A DNA stretch of 64,000 nucleotides from JBBRHH01 sp963788015 (GTDB lineage: Bacteria; Planctomycetota; Phycisphaerae; Tepidisphaerales; Tepidisphaeraceae): positions 313,564 through 377,563 of the forward strand of contig CAWBEY010000003.1 in NCBI GenBank assembly GCA_963788015.1, written 5' to 3'. The first letter of the stretch is position 1, and every line of letters begins with the position of its first letter. Shown one piece after another: positions 47,066 through 57,635 of the stretch. The notes beneath the pieces were generated by a model. It was not told the DNA's origin. It searched no databases and saw only the letters and a list, made by a program, of their open reading frames with translations. Position numbers and translations under genes: made by a program.

Positions 47066-47269
47066 TCAGCGGCCGAGCATCTCGGCCATCTTTTCGCCCA
47101 TGGCCTTGCCGTTAAGATACTCGCTCTCGCCGTTGTGGTTCCAGTGGTAGCCGAAGTTGCTGGGAGAAACCGAGGCGTCGCGCCAGAAGGGGCGGGTGTC
47201 GGTGGTTTTCACATTGCCTTCGAAGCCGGGATATTTTTGGGGGTCGGCCACTCGCCGGCGCAGCCATGT
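47066..47269 (-). pseudogene. C-terminal remnant of a sialate O-acetylesterase-like gene
   Basis: About 68 residues of the SASA/carbohydrate esterase family end: DPQKYPGFEGNVKTTDTRPF, WRDASVSPSNFGYHWNHNGE, SEYLNGKAMGEKMAEML. The HWNHNGE block is the conserved C-terminal element. No SGNH N-terminal part or start is present upstream; the frame beyond 47270 becomes Pro/His-rich noise. A truncated gene. Confidence 0.7.
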
Positions 47270-47780
47270 TCTATGTTTTTGATGGGCGGTCAGTCTATTC
47301 CGCCGCCGCTGATGCACATGACGGCTTCCCCAGCTCCAATGCTTTCGGAGACCCCCTTTCAGCGCCTGCAGACCCACGGAGCGAGCTCCGTGGGCGTTGG
47401 TGAGGAGCGGTCGGAGTGGATGTCCTTGGTGCGGAGCGGGCGGAGGGTGCGGAGGGGGGACGGGCGGGATGCACATGACTTTCTACAGTTTTCTTTGGGA
47501 ATGGAGCGGCTGTCGAAATGGGAGTGGCCGGGCTTTGGATTTGGGCGTCGCCTCGCTGCACGAGGCCGGAGTGCTACAGGAGTTCGCTGCGCTGCGGTCG
47601 CGGGTACGCGACAATGCTCTGCATTTCCTTGCGCTTCCTGACGCGGGTTTTGCTCGGCGTGGTATTGTGGAGGGTGGAGGGTTCGGCCAGGTATGTGCTT
47701 ATCCCCTTTGTTCGGAGCGTGGCAAAGGAAATGCGACTTTTCTCTCAAAGCTACCGGCTATCCTAAACAAACGAGTCCTC
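47270..47780. other. Intergenic region with a 10-bp palindrome
   Basis: No gene. A perfect hairpin CCCACGGAGC / GCTCCGTGGG (47373-47394, 2-base spacer). The plus-strand open frame here (from 47397) is Gly/Cys/His-rich without a start signal and is not a gene. Confidence 0.5.
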
Positions 47781-48400
47781 CTACTTCCCCTTCAAAACGT
47801 CCGGCCCGGCGATCTTCACGCCCTCCAGTCGAATCCGCTCGACCATCCAGCTCTCCTTCTCTTCCACGGCCCAGATCTTCATGAACAGCCTTCGGCCCAT
47901 CCGCTGATATGCCCCGTTCTTCGGCGATGGATCATGAAAGATCACTTCATCCTTATTCGGATCGTATCCCAGCACCAGCCGCATATGCGCTACGTCATCC
48001 TCGCGCGAAAACTGCATCACCACGATCGTCGGCACCCCCATCTTCAAATCCGCCAGCACCGCGTCCCACTGCTTTTCCAGCGCGGCCGTATCGCCCTTCT
48101 TCACTGGATACCAGACCTCGCCCACCGCAAACCCGATCCGCTTCACGCGGGGCCAAGCTCCTCCGACCAGCATCCACGCCCGAGCTTTGGATCTACGCCG
48201 GTTAATTCGAAAACGTCCTTCTGCGTCCAATCCAACCCAAGATGTTTCAGCCACATGACCGCGCAGGCCTCGCCGCAATAGTCCGGCCTCTGTCGCTCGA
48301 ACGGGATGTCTTTGATCAGCAGTAGATCCCCATCGGTTGGCCGGGTTGCCGCCGCTCCTATCAACACGCCCGCAAAGATCAGAAGGGCAAACCATCGCAT
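47781..48400 (-). CDS. C39-like cysteine peptidase, frameshifted
   Basis: About 205 residues. Signal peptide MRWFALLIFAGVLIGAAATR. Papain/C39 fold: ERQRPDYCGEACAVMWLKHL with the catalytic Cys, then, after a one-base break near 48160, VGVPTIVVMQFS-type strand (MGVPTIVVMQFSREDDVAHM) with the catalytic His and IFHDPSPKNGAYQRMG with the Asp. The C-terminal VERIRLEGVKIAGPD is unique. Likely an exported peptidase; the nearest paralogue is the gene at 45.7 kb. Confidence 0.8.
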
Positions 48401-49050
48401 CCAGTGTCTCCTTCACGCCTACCGCCTCGCCTACACCATCTTAGACCAAGTTTTTATAATTCATGCACAGATATAGTTCGTTTCAGTCCCACATACGAGG
48501 AGCGTCGAATGTGCAGAGTAGCCGTCGTCCTGACCTCTTTGGCGTTTTTTGTACGGACGGAGAACCAGTTTCACTGACGCACAGGAGGCACGGAGGAAGA
48601 GAGGATTTATGGCCGAACTAAGGAGATGTGAGGCCTGCGGTTTGGGTTGGTTTTGTTGTAGGTCTCTGGGCCACGGGCGGGGGCGCCCGTGCCACGTACA
48701 TCCGGGGCTCCGATACAAGAGCCAATTGATTGTCAAGGAACACTGCGGCTGGCTTTGGGGGAGAGTGGTTGTTCCCTCCCTTTTTGGCTGGCGGGAGCTT
48801 GCCCAATGAAACCATGGGGAGGAGGGGAGTCTAGGGGAATTTTGCCGTCGTTTTAATACGAGGACAGATCGTTCTTTGAGAGTGCGTGTGGGGTTGTCGC
48901 GGTTGCCCAGACGTTGCAACCGTGAGCGGGGTCGGGTCAATTGCTCGAAAAACTGACGGCTGGACCATCGCAATCTGGCTGCGATCTTGGTAGGTTGCGA
49001 AGAATTGGGGGACCCCTATCGCTTGATCGCCCGCGCTTGAGGAGGAAGTC
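48401..49050. other. Intergenic region, low-complexity DNA
   Basis: 650 bp with no credible gene. It holds CACAGGAGGCACGGAGGAAG (48580-48599), which is repeated in altered form at 53780-53810, and a palindrome GGGCG..CGCCC in GCCACGGGCGGGGGCGCCCG (48670-48689). Open frames on both strands look like composition artefacts. Confidence 0.5.
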
Positions 49051-52000
49051 ATGCGTCGAAAGAGTGCCAAGGTCCGCGCCCGTGTCGCAAACGGGAAGAC
49101 GATTTTGAACGCGGCGATTGAATCTTTGGAGGTTCGGCGGTTACTGGCGACAACGCTGCCGGCGGGGTATGCGGAGACGGTGTTTCGGGGTGGGTTGGCG
49201 ATGCCGACGGCGATGGCGACGGCGCCGGATGGGCGGATTTTTGTGGTGCAGGCGGGGGGGTCGATTCGCGTTGTGCATACGGATGGCACACTGGTGGCCG
49301 GGAATTTTCTGACGCTACCGGAGCCTCCCGGGCAGGAGCAGGGGCCGATCAATCTGGCGTTTGATCCAAATTTCGCGACGAATCATTGGGTTTACGTTTA
49401 TTACACGAAGGCGGTGAACGGCGGGGATGTGAACCGGCTGAGCCGGTTTACGATCAGCACGAACAATGCGGATGTGGCCGACCCAAATACCGAGGTGGAT
49501 CTGCTGGACAGCCCGCAGAAGAGCGTGCTGCACACCGGCGGGCTTCTGGAGTTTGGCGCGGATGGGATGTTGTATCTGGGGATTGGGGATGACTTTGGGG
49601 ATGGGTCCAATGGGGCGCATGCGCAGGACCTTTCGGATTTGCATGGGAAGATTCTGCGGCTGAACGTGGATGCGTATCCGAAGTCGATCATTCCGTCGGA
49701 TAATCCGTTTGTGGGGACGGCGGGGCGCGGCCGGAGATTTGGGCGCTGGGGTTCCGCAACCCGTGGAGCGGGGCGATGAAGCCGGGGACCAATACGCTGT
49801 TCGTGAACGAGATTGGCGAAGACAGCTATGAGGAAGTCGATAATGTCGTGAAGGGGGGGAATTATGGATGGCCGACGGTGGAGGGGCCGTCGAATGATTT
49901 GCGGTATATTCCGCCGATCTACAGCTATGCGCACAATGGCGCGTCGGCGTCGATTACCGGAGGACTTTTCTATACTGGCACGTCGCTGGGGAGCCAGTAC
50001 ACGGGGAAATACTTTTTCGCGGATTACAACCAGGATTTTATTCGGGTGCTTGATCCGGCCACGGGACAGGCGACGACGTTTGCCACGGGGGCGGATCGGC
50101 CGATTGATCTTTCCACCGACTCCAAGGGGAATCTTTATTATGCGTCGATTCTGGATGCGACGTTTAACTCCAACAACCGGTCGGTTTACAAGATTTCGTA
50201 TGTCGGGACGGCCAACCGCAACCCGAGCGCAGTGGCGTCGGCGGATGTGAATTCGGGGCTGACGACGTTGACGGTGCATTTTTCGGCGCTGGGTTCGTCG
50301 GACCCGGACGGCGATCCAATTACGTATTCGTGGAACTTTGGGGATGGGACACCGGCCGCGGCGGGGCGGGACGTGGTGCATGATTATACGGTTGCCGGGA
50401 CGTATCAGGCGGTGGTGACGGTGTCGGACAATCGGGGGGTTCGGCAAGTTCGACTGCGATTAAGATCATCGCCGGCCACGTAGCGCCAACGGCGTCGATC
50501 AGTGCGCCCACTTCGGCGCTGACGTATAGCGCCGGGGATACGTTGAATTTTGCGGGAACGGGTAGCGACGAGAACGGGAGCGATCTGCCGGCCAGCGCGT
50601 TCCACTGGACGATCACGTTTTTGCACGAGGACCACACGCACCAGTTTTTCCCGGCGATCGACAATGTGAAGAGCGGCAGTGTGGTGCTGCCGACGACGGG
50701 GGAGACGGATACGCGTCAGGGATATCGCGTGACGCTGGCGGTAACGGATGCTAATGGGCTGACGGGGACGACGTCGGTGGACATCAAGCCGAACCTGGCG
50801 AACCTGACGGTGAGCAGCAATATTCCGGGCATCTCCCTGTCGGTGGACAATCAGCCGCATACCGCGCCTTACACTTTCAGCAGCGTGGCGGGGATGGGGC
50901 GCACGATTACCGCGCCGCAGTCGCAGGTGGTGAATGGGACGGCGTATCAGTTTGTGGGGTGGTCGGACCAGGGGGCGTATAGCCATAACGTGACGACACC
51001 GCTGACGGACACGAGCTACACGGCGACGTATCAGGTTGCTCCCCCCCACCGCCGCCGGCCAATGGGGATGGGCTTGCAGGGACGTATTACGACAACATGG
51101 ATTTTACGGGGGCGACGGTGAAGCGGGTGGATAAGACGGTGAATTTCACGTTTGGAACGGGCGCGCCGGTGAGCGGCATTGCGGCGGGGACGTATAGCGT
51201 GCGGTGGACGGGGCAGGTGGCGCCGCGGTTCAGCGAGACTTATACGTTTTATACCAACAGCGATGATGGCGTGCGGTTGTGGGTGAACAACAAGCTGCTG
51301 GTTGATAATTACACAAGTCATGCCCCCACCGAGAACAGCGCGACCATTGATCTGGTGGCGGGGCAGAGTTATCCGATTCAGATCGACTATTTTCAGAATG
51401 CCGGCGGGGCGGTGGCAGCGCTATCGTGGAGCAGTGCATCGACGCCCAAGGCGATCGTGCCGCAGGCGCAGCTATTCTCGGGCGTTCTGGTGTCGCCGCC
51501 GCCTCCGCCGGTTGCGCCAAGCCCGTTTAATCAGACGCCGCTGCAAATTTCCGGGAGCGCCGCGACGACGCTGGAGGCGGAGAACTTTGATTTTGGGGGT
51601 GAGGGATCGGCCTATCACGATACGGAGGCGGCGAACCTGGGCAACGGCGCGGCCCGGCCTAACGAGGGCGTGGACCTTGAGACGACGACGGATGGGGGGA
51701 ACGGCTATGACGTGGGGTATATCCGCCAGGGGGAATGGCTGGGGTATACGGTGAACGTGGCGCAGACGGGGGCATATTCGTTTGGGTTTCGGGTGGCTTC
51801 GGCGGTGAGCGGTGGGAAGCTGCATGTGGAATTTGTGGATGCGAAGAACGTCGTCAGCAATGTGACGGGGAGCGTGACGGTGCCGAACACGGGGGGTTGG
51901 ACGACGTGGCAAACGGCGAACGTGAATAACGTGAACCTGACGGCGGGGCAGTACTTCATGAAGATCGTGTTCGACGCGGCACCGAGCGGATATGTGGGGA

Positions 52001-53769
52001 ACCTGAACAATGTGGTGATCACGCCTGCGGCTAATGTTCCTCCCCCGCCCCCTCCGCCTGCCTCCCCACCGCCGCCGGCGACTGGTCCGACGCCGTATGG
52101 TGCGATTCCGCAGATCAGCACCAGCGGTGCGGTGACGATTGAGGCGGAGAAGTATGACAACGGCGGGGAGTTGGTCGCTTATCACGATCTGGAACCGGCC
52201 AATCTTGGCGGCGCGATGCGCGTTTCGGCCGACGGAAGGTGTTGACACGGAAACGACGACGGATGGCGGGGCGGGGAATGCGGTGGACTACATCAAGGCG
52301 GGGGAGTGGCTGGGGTATACGGTGAACGTGGCGCAGGACGGGGCTTATAACTTTGGATTTCGCGTCGCGTCGGCCAGCAATGGTGGAACGTTTCATGTGG
52401 AGTTGGTGAACGCCAGCAACGTGACCAGCAACGTGACGGGGCCGGTGACGGTGCCGAACACGAAGGCGTGGACGACGTGGCAGACGGTGAACGTGAACAA
52501 CGTGAACCTGACGGCCGGGCAGTATTTTATGAGGATCGTGTTTGACAGTGCACCGAGCGGATACGTGGGGAACTTGAACAACGTGGTGATTGCGCCTGTG
52601 CCGGCCGCGCCGCCGCCGCCGGTGGCGACGGTGATTTCGGATACTGCGGCGACGAAGCTGGAGGTGGAGAACTTTGACAATGGCGCGGAGGGGAGTGCGT
52701 ATCACGACGTGGAGGCGCAGAATCTTGGCGGGTTTGCGTATCGGACGGGGGGCGTGGATATCGCGCAGGCGTTTGATAATGGAGAGGCCGGTTTGTATGT
52801 GGGGTGGACCAAGCCTGGGGAGTGGCTGAAGTACACGATCAACGTGACCAAGGCGGGGAATTATGACATCCTGAGCCGGGTTGCGGCCAGCGGTGCGGGC
52901 GGGACCTTTCATATTGAACTGGACAGCCCGAGCACGAATCTCACGGGTGCGGTGACGATTCCTGACACGGGAGGCTGGACGAATTGGGAGGACGTGATCA
53001 AGGGGAGTGTGGCGTTGCCGGCGGGGCAGCACACGCTTCGGGTGTCCATGGATTCGGCGCCGGGCGGGTACGTGGGGAACATGGATTATTTCCAGATCAG
53101 CCCCGCGGTGACGCCGCCGAAGGTATTGGTTTTTAGCAGGACAGTTGGGTTTCGGCATGACTCGATCGCGGCCGGGATTGCGGCGATTCAGCAGCTTGGG
53201 CAGCAGGACAATATCGTGGTGGATGCGACGGAGAATGATGCGCTGTTTACGGCCGGAATCTTGCGCAGTACAAGGCGGTTGTGTTTCTGAACACCAACGG
53301 GGACGTGCTGAGTGCGCCGGAGCTGGCTGCGTTTCAAGGGTATATTGAGGCGGGCGGCGGGTATGCGGGCGTACACAATGCGTCGGGGACGCTGACCAGT
53401 TCAGCGTGGTATGGGCAGCTTGTCGGGGCTCAATTTAGTGATCATCCGAACATTCAACAGGCGACGGTGCATGTGCTGACGAGTAGCGATCCATCGACCA
53501 CTTATCTGCCGGCTAACTGGGTGCGGACGGATGAGTGGTACAACTTCCTGAGCAACCCGAAGACCAACAATGTGACGGTATTGGCGAACCTGGATGAGTC
53601 AACGTACACCGGCGGGAAGATGGGAACGGACCATCCGATCATGTGGGAGCATGCGTTTGACGGCGGGCGGGCGTGGTATACGGCGATGGGGCATACGATC
53701 GCGAGCTACTCGGAGCCGCTGTTTCGGTATAGCTTGCTGGGGGGGATTAGGTATGCGATGGGGGGGTAG
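49051..53769 (+). CDS. GSDH-PKD-PA14-CBM6-ThuA exoprotein, five frameshifts
   Basis: About 1570 residues, secreted, with LEVRRLLAT at residues 26-34 (LEPR type). Domains in order: glucose/sorbosone-type PQQ dehydrogenase (TAMATAPDGRIFVVQAGGSI, VLHTGGLLEFGADGMLYLGI, SDLHGKILRLNVDAYPKSII, then GGNYGWPTVEG); PKD (GSSDPDGDPITYSWNFGDGT); an Ig-like region; PA14 (ETYTFYTNSDDGVRLWVNNK); three CBM6-like modules (FDFGGEGSAYHDTEAANLG, YDNGGELVAYHDLEPANLG, FDNGAEGSAYHDVEAQNLG); and C-terminal ThuA (LVFSRTVGFRHDSIAAGIAA, HPIMWEHAFDGGRAWYTAMGH). Breaks near 49735, 50450, 51045, 52225 and 53268. Probably degrades or oxidises plant or algal sugars. Confidence 0.88.
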
Positions 53770-53777
53770 ATTTTTTT

Positions 53778-53938
53778 ACCACGGAGGCACTGAGGCACGG
53801 AGAGGAAGAGGAGAGGATGGGATTCGGACGGGCGGGGATGGGAGGCTTATTTTTTTTGGCAGGGAGCAAGGGCGAGCGCCCTGCCACGCTGCCGTTGCCA
53901 CGCTTCCTTTGCTACGCTGGCTTTGCCACGTTGGCTTG
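53778..53938. repeat. Low-complexity block with a 14-bp tandem repeat
   Basis: ACGGAGGCACTGAGGCACGG near 53780, then a hairpin GGGCGAGCGCCC near 53869-53880, then four 14-bp units from 53883: GCCACGCTGCCGTT, GCCACGCTTCCTTT, GCTACGCTGGCTTT, GCCACGTTGGCTTG. Non-coding. It joins the downstream side of the large exoprotein gene and may include its terminator. Confidence 0.75.
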
Positions 53939-53955
53939 TCAGGTTGCTCGGTGTT

Positions 53956-54831
53956 TTATCCGTTGATTACGGGGGCGGGGCCTGGCATGGCGTCGCGGGC
54001 GGATTTCATTAGGGTTATGGCGTCGTTGTCTTTCAGGCGGTCGATGATGACCTCCGGCAATTCGTCCATGCGCTGGTGCAACTGCATGATCTCCAACTGC
54101 ATCTTCAGCGCCACCTGATACTCCAGCTCGGTGCGGATGCGGTCTTTCTGGCCTTGGATGTTCTGGCTGATCATGATGAACATGGAGAGAAAGATGGCCT
54201 CGACGGATACCCAGAGGCACAGGCCGGAGAATGGGGCGGGATCGATGGCGTGGCCACGGCCCAGCGTGAGGTTGATGATGATCCAGGATGAAAATCCGGC
54301 GACGTGGGTGATGAGGAATTTGGAGCTGCCGGCCAGGGCAGCGGTGGCCATGGCGAAGCGGCTCCAGGGGGTCATGCGTTCCTGCATGACATCGTTCAGA
54401 TTGCGGATGCCGCGGAGCTTGTCGACGGTCTGGCGCTGGCGGCGGCCAAGAACGGTAAGCATCTGGATGGCGACGCCGGGATAGCGGCGGATGAATTCGT
54501 GGAAATCGTCGCGGCCGAGGCTGAGGAGAGTAACTTCGCCGTTGGCGCGGGCGGTGGCGGTGCGGGGCCCGCCGTCGAGGAGGGAGATTTCGCCGAGAAA
54601 ATCGCCGGCGCCCAGGGTGGCGAGGCGAATTTCCTTGCCGTTTTCGTCGGGGTAGCTGATGGCGACCTGGCCGTGCTGGATGATGTAAAACTCGACGCCG
54701 GGATCGCCGATCCAGAAGAGGGGCTCATTGGGGGCGACGTGGCGTATCTGCACCAGCGCGGCCAGATCGACGCGCTGAATGGGGGAGAGCTCGCCGAAGA
54801 GCGGGATGCCGTTGAGAAGGTTGGAGTCCAT
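53956..54831 (-). CDS. Cyclic-nucleotide-binding domain fused to DUF1003
   Basis: 291 residues. N-terminal CNB/CRP-like sensor domain: LFGELSPIQRVDLAALVQ, EPLFWIGDPGVEFYIIQHGQ, LGAGDFLGEISLLDGGPRTA with the phosphate-binding cassette. C-terminal DUF1003: SWIIINLTLGRG and FSGLCLWVSVEAIFLSMFIM, two membrane segments, then NIQGQKDRIRTELEYQVALK, a helix reminiscent of HAMP or coiled-coil signalling helices. Probably membrane-bound signalling; ligand unknown. Intact. Confidence 0.9.
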   Translation of the reverse strand: MDSNLLNGIPLFGELSPIQRVDLAALVQIRHVAPNEPLFWIGDPGVEFYIIQHGQVAISYPDENGKEIRLATLGAGDFLGEISLLDGGPRTATARANGEVTLLSLGRDDFHEFIRRYPGVAIQMLTVLGRRQRQTVDKLRGIRNLNDVMQERMTPWSRFAMATAALAGSSKFLITHVAGFSSWIIINLTLGRGHAIDPAPFSGLCLWVSVEAIFLSMFIMISQNIQGQKDRIRTELEYQVALKMQLEIMQLHQRMDELPEVIIDRLKDNDAITLMKSARDAMPGPAPVING

Positions 54832-54953
54832 GGGAGCGTGCGCGGTTCAGTTGGCGGGGAGAAGATAATCGCTGTCGCTCGATCAGCAAAATCTGTTGTC
54901 ATCCAAATTTAATATTGCCGGCACATTGATCCCATGGTTGACGCGAGAAATAG

Positions 54954-55026
54954 AGCCACCTTCCAGAGTCGAACTGGAAACCGCTGGTTTACAAAACCAG
55001 TGCTCTGCCAATTGAGCTAAGGTGGC
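54954..55026 (-). tRNA. tRNA-Thr (TGT anticodon)
   Basis: On the minus strand a full cloverleaf: acceptor GCCACCT / AGGTGGC with discriminator T, D-loop AGCTCAATTGGCAGAGC, anticodon arm CTGGTTTTGTAAACCAG with TGT, and T-arm CCAGTTCGACTCTGG. CCA is not encoded. Intact. Confidence 0.95.
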
Positions 55027-55085
55027 GAGATTGCAGCATAGTTTAGCACTTTTTCGGCGGATGGTCCAAAGTCTGGTGGCTGGTG

Positions 55086-56146
55086 TTACTCGAGTGGCTG
55101 AGTGGAGGCGGAGGTTGCGGGGAGGGTGGTTGGGGTGGTGGCCGGGGTTGTGGTGGGAACTGTCGCTGGGGATGTGGTGGTGGAGGGTGGGGCTGGGCGC
55201 CTGGGTGGTTTGGGGAATTGATCGCCTGAAACTTCGTCGTCGGTGGGGACGAGATAGCTGTCGGTTGGCCAGGCGGGGCTGAACTGGTGGCCGCAGACGC
55301 CGTTGGCATTTGGCCGGGCTGGGCGGGTGGTGGCGGGGGCGGGGGAGAGGGCGGTGTAGATGTTGTCGCCGCCGACGCCGCAGTATGGGGTGCTTTCAAA
55401 GCCGACGTGGTTGTCGACGTAGAGGACGTTCTGGCCAGCGCGGCCATGATTGCGAGAGTTGGCCAGGGCGAGATCGAATGGAGACGCGTCGGGGTTTGGC
55501 CTGGTGACCGAGGCATCGCCTTTGGTGCCGGGGTTTTTGTCGGCCATGACTACGAAGTGCGGGGGCTCGAGGTCGGTGAGGCGAAAGCCCGGGCGCTGGA
55601 GAAGGGGTTGCAGTAGGAGTAGCTGAGGTGACGGCCGCTGCGGAAGTTCGAACGGTTGAGCACCAGGCCTTTGCCGCCGATGGGCTGGGCGGGATCTTCG
55701 GTGTCGCTGGTGCTGGGGCAGATGAAGACTGCGCCGGGGAGGGAGGGATCCTGCGAGAAATAACCAAGCCGCACGAGAAGCCAGAGGGAGGCGGTGACGT
55801 CGCTGGGCTGGGGGCCAGCGTCAGGGTCGAATGGCTCTTGCGCATCGGGGGCCGTAAAAGCGGCGTAGCCAGTAGGGCGGACGGCGGGGTCGTAGGCGGT
55901 GCGGGGATAGGCGTGCTCGTTCCAGCTTGCGTAGTGATTGAGGGCGAAGCCGATCTGGCGGAGGTGATCGGAGCAGACGGCGCGGCGGGAGGTTTCGCGG
56001 GCCTTGAGGAGATAAGGGATGAAGATGCTGAGGATGACGACGATGATGCCGATGAGGACGAGGAATTCGACGACGGTGAAACCGGCGCGGAGGGGGCGAG
56101 AGAGAGTGTTCGGACGAGCCGGGGTGGATGGGAATAAGTAGTGCAT
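55086..56146 (-). CDS. Type II-secretion/DUF1559-like pseudopilin, frameshifted
   Basis: About 350 residues. Prepilin signal with GFTVVEFLVLIGIIVVILSI (Gly-Phe cleavage site, Glu at +5 as in pilins) followed by FIPYLLKARETSRRAVCSDH. The body reads LRQIGFALNHYASWNEHAYP, typical of planctomycete DUF1559 pseudopilins. After a break near 55590, VMADKNPGTKGDASVTRPNP and HGRAGQNVLYVDNHVGFEST, the conserved H-G-x-x-G-x-N-x-L-x-x-D end, follow. The Thr/Pro-rich tail is unusual. Start ATG 56146 lacks a clear ribosome site. Confidence 0.85.
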
Positions 56147-56265
56147 GAACGAGGGGAAAAGTATCGACGAGGCCAGTATAGCGACCGCGCACTTGGGGGC
56201 GAGCGGGTCACCATGGATGGGCGGATCATCGGCTTGCGAGATCGCGAAGGAACAGCGGAGTAGGA

Positions 56266-57602
56266 TCAGTTTGTAGTCCAGAGGGTGAGAGAGTCCTGAT
56301 CTTTGATGAAGATCCGATTGCCGGAGACGACGGGGTAGGCGTAGGTTGGGGATTGGGCGACGGGGATTTTGGCTTGTTGGGTGAACTGTTTTTCGTCCGG
56401 GGAGAAGATGACGAGTTCGGAGGCGGGGGTGAGGGCCATCAGGACGGTGCCGGCGTCGATGATGGAGCCGTAGCCGCCCCGGCCGCCGCCTCCGCCGCGA
56501 CCACCGCGGCCGCCTCTTCCGGCCGCGGGCCGCCCCCCGGACCGCCAAAGCCGCCGGGTCTGCCGCCGCCGGGGTTGCCGGCGTCGGGGTTGCCGGCGTT
56601 GGCGGCCTGGCCCAGGCGCGTGGTCCAGGCGGTTTTGCCGGTGGCGGCGTTCAGGCAGAAAAGTTCGTTGGACTGGGTGAGGCCGTAAATGAGGCCGTCT
56701 TTGAGCGTGGGGGAAGTGAATTGAACGGACTCGTCGGCGTTGTTCCAGAGTTCCTTGCCGGTGTAGCCGTCGGAGCTTTTTTCGAGCTTGATGCAATGGG
56801 TGCCCCGGCCGCCGCCGCTGTAGATGATGGATTGGCCGGTGACGACGGGGGTGGCGGCGTTATAGCCGCCTGGGCCTTGAGCGCCGAAGGGGGTTTCCCA
56901 GAGCAATGTGCCGTCGGTGGCGCTCAAGGCGACGAGACGGCGCTCGGTTTCGGCGATGATGAGCTTTGCGTCGCCGACGGTCATGAGAACGGGAGAGGCG
57001 TAGGCGGGGGCGTCGCCGGCCCATTTCCATTTTTGCTCGCCGGTGGCGAGGTCGTAGGCGACGAGCGCGCCGTTGGTGCCCGCCGGCCTGGACGAAGACA
57101 AGGCCTGCGTCGATCATGGGGGAGCTGGAAGTGTAGAAGTTGGGGGTTGCGCCTGGAAGTCATCTTTGCGCCAGAGTTTTTTGCCGGTGGCGGCGTCGAG
57201 GCAGGAGAGTGTGCCGCGGACGCCGAAGGTGATGACTTTGCCGTCCGAGACGGCGGGTGAACTGCGGGGGCCTGAGAAGCCGGAGGCCGGGCCGCTGGCG
57301 CCTTGCGCGTCGTACTTGTCCTGCCACAGTTCCTTGCCGGTGGCTGAATCAAGGCAGCGGGTGATCTCGCTGCCCTGCTGGCGGGAGAAAACGTAGAGCT
57401 TGTCGCCGACGAGGGCAGGCGTGGCGACGCCGTCGCCCACATCGACTTTCCATTTTTGATTCAGTGCCTTGGGCCATTCCTGTGGGGCGGTGAAGGCGGG
57501 TGATTTTGCGTCGCGGTTTGCGCCCTGCCATTGGGGCCAGTCTTCGGCGAAGGAAGGGGCAGAGAGGAGGAGGGAGAAGATGAGGGGGGTGATTTTTGCC
57601 AT
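56266..57602 (-). CDS. Exported PQQ-binding-like beta-propeller protein, frameshifted
   Basis: About 445 residues. Signal peptide MAKITPLIFSLLLSAPSFA then EDWPQWQGANRDAKSPAF, the usual start of planctomycete PQQ-propeller outer-surface proteins. Propeller blades with the W-motif: LDSATGKELWQDKYD, LDAATGKKLWRKDD, YDLATGEQKWKWAGD, LSATDGTLLWETPFG, LNAATGKTAWTTRLG. Breaks near 57105 and 56520, the second within a Gly-rich insert (GRGGRGGGGGRGG) before VLMALTPASELVIFSP. AAAGG precedes ATG 57602. Substrate unknown. Confidence 0.87.
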
Positions 57603-57635
57603 GGGACCTTTGGATTGATTCATCGGTTCATTAAT

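Noticed and set aside
54441..54912. Plus-strand ORF over the CNB-DUF1003 gene
   Set aside because: Antisense shadow of an intact gene with clear cyclic-nucleotide-binding motifs.
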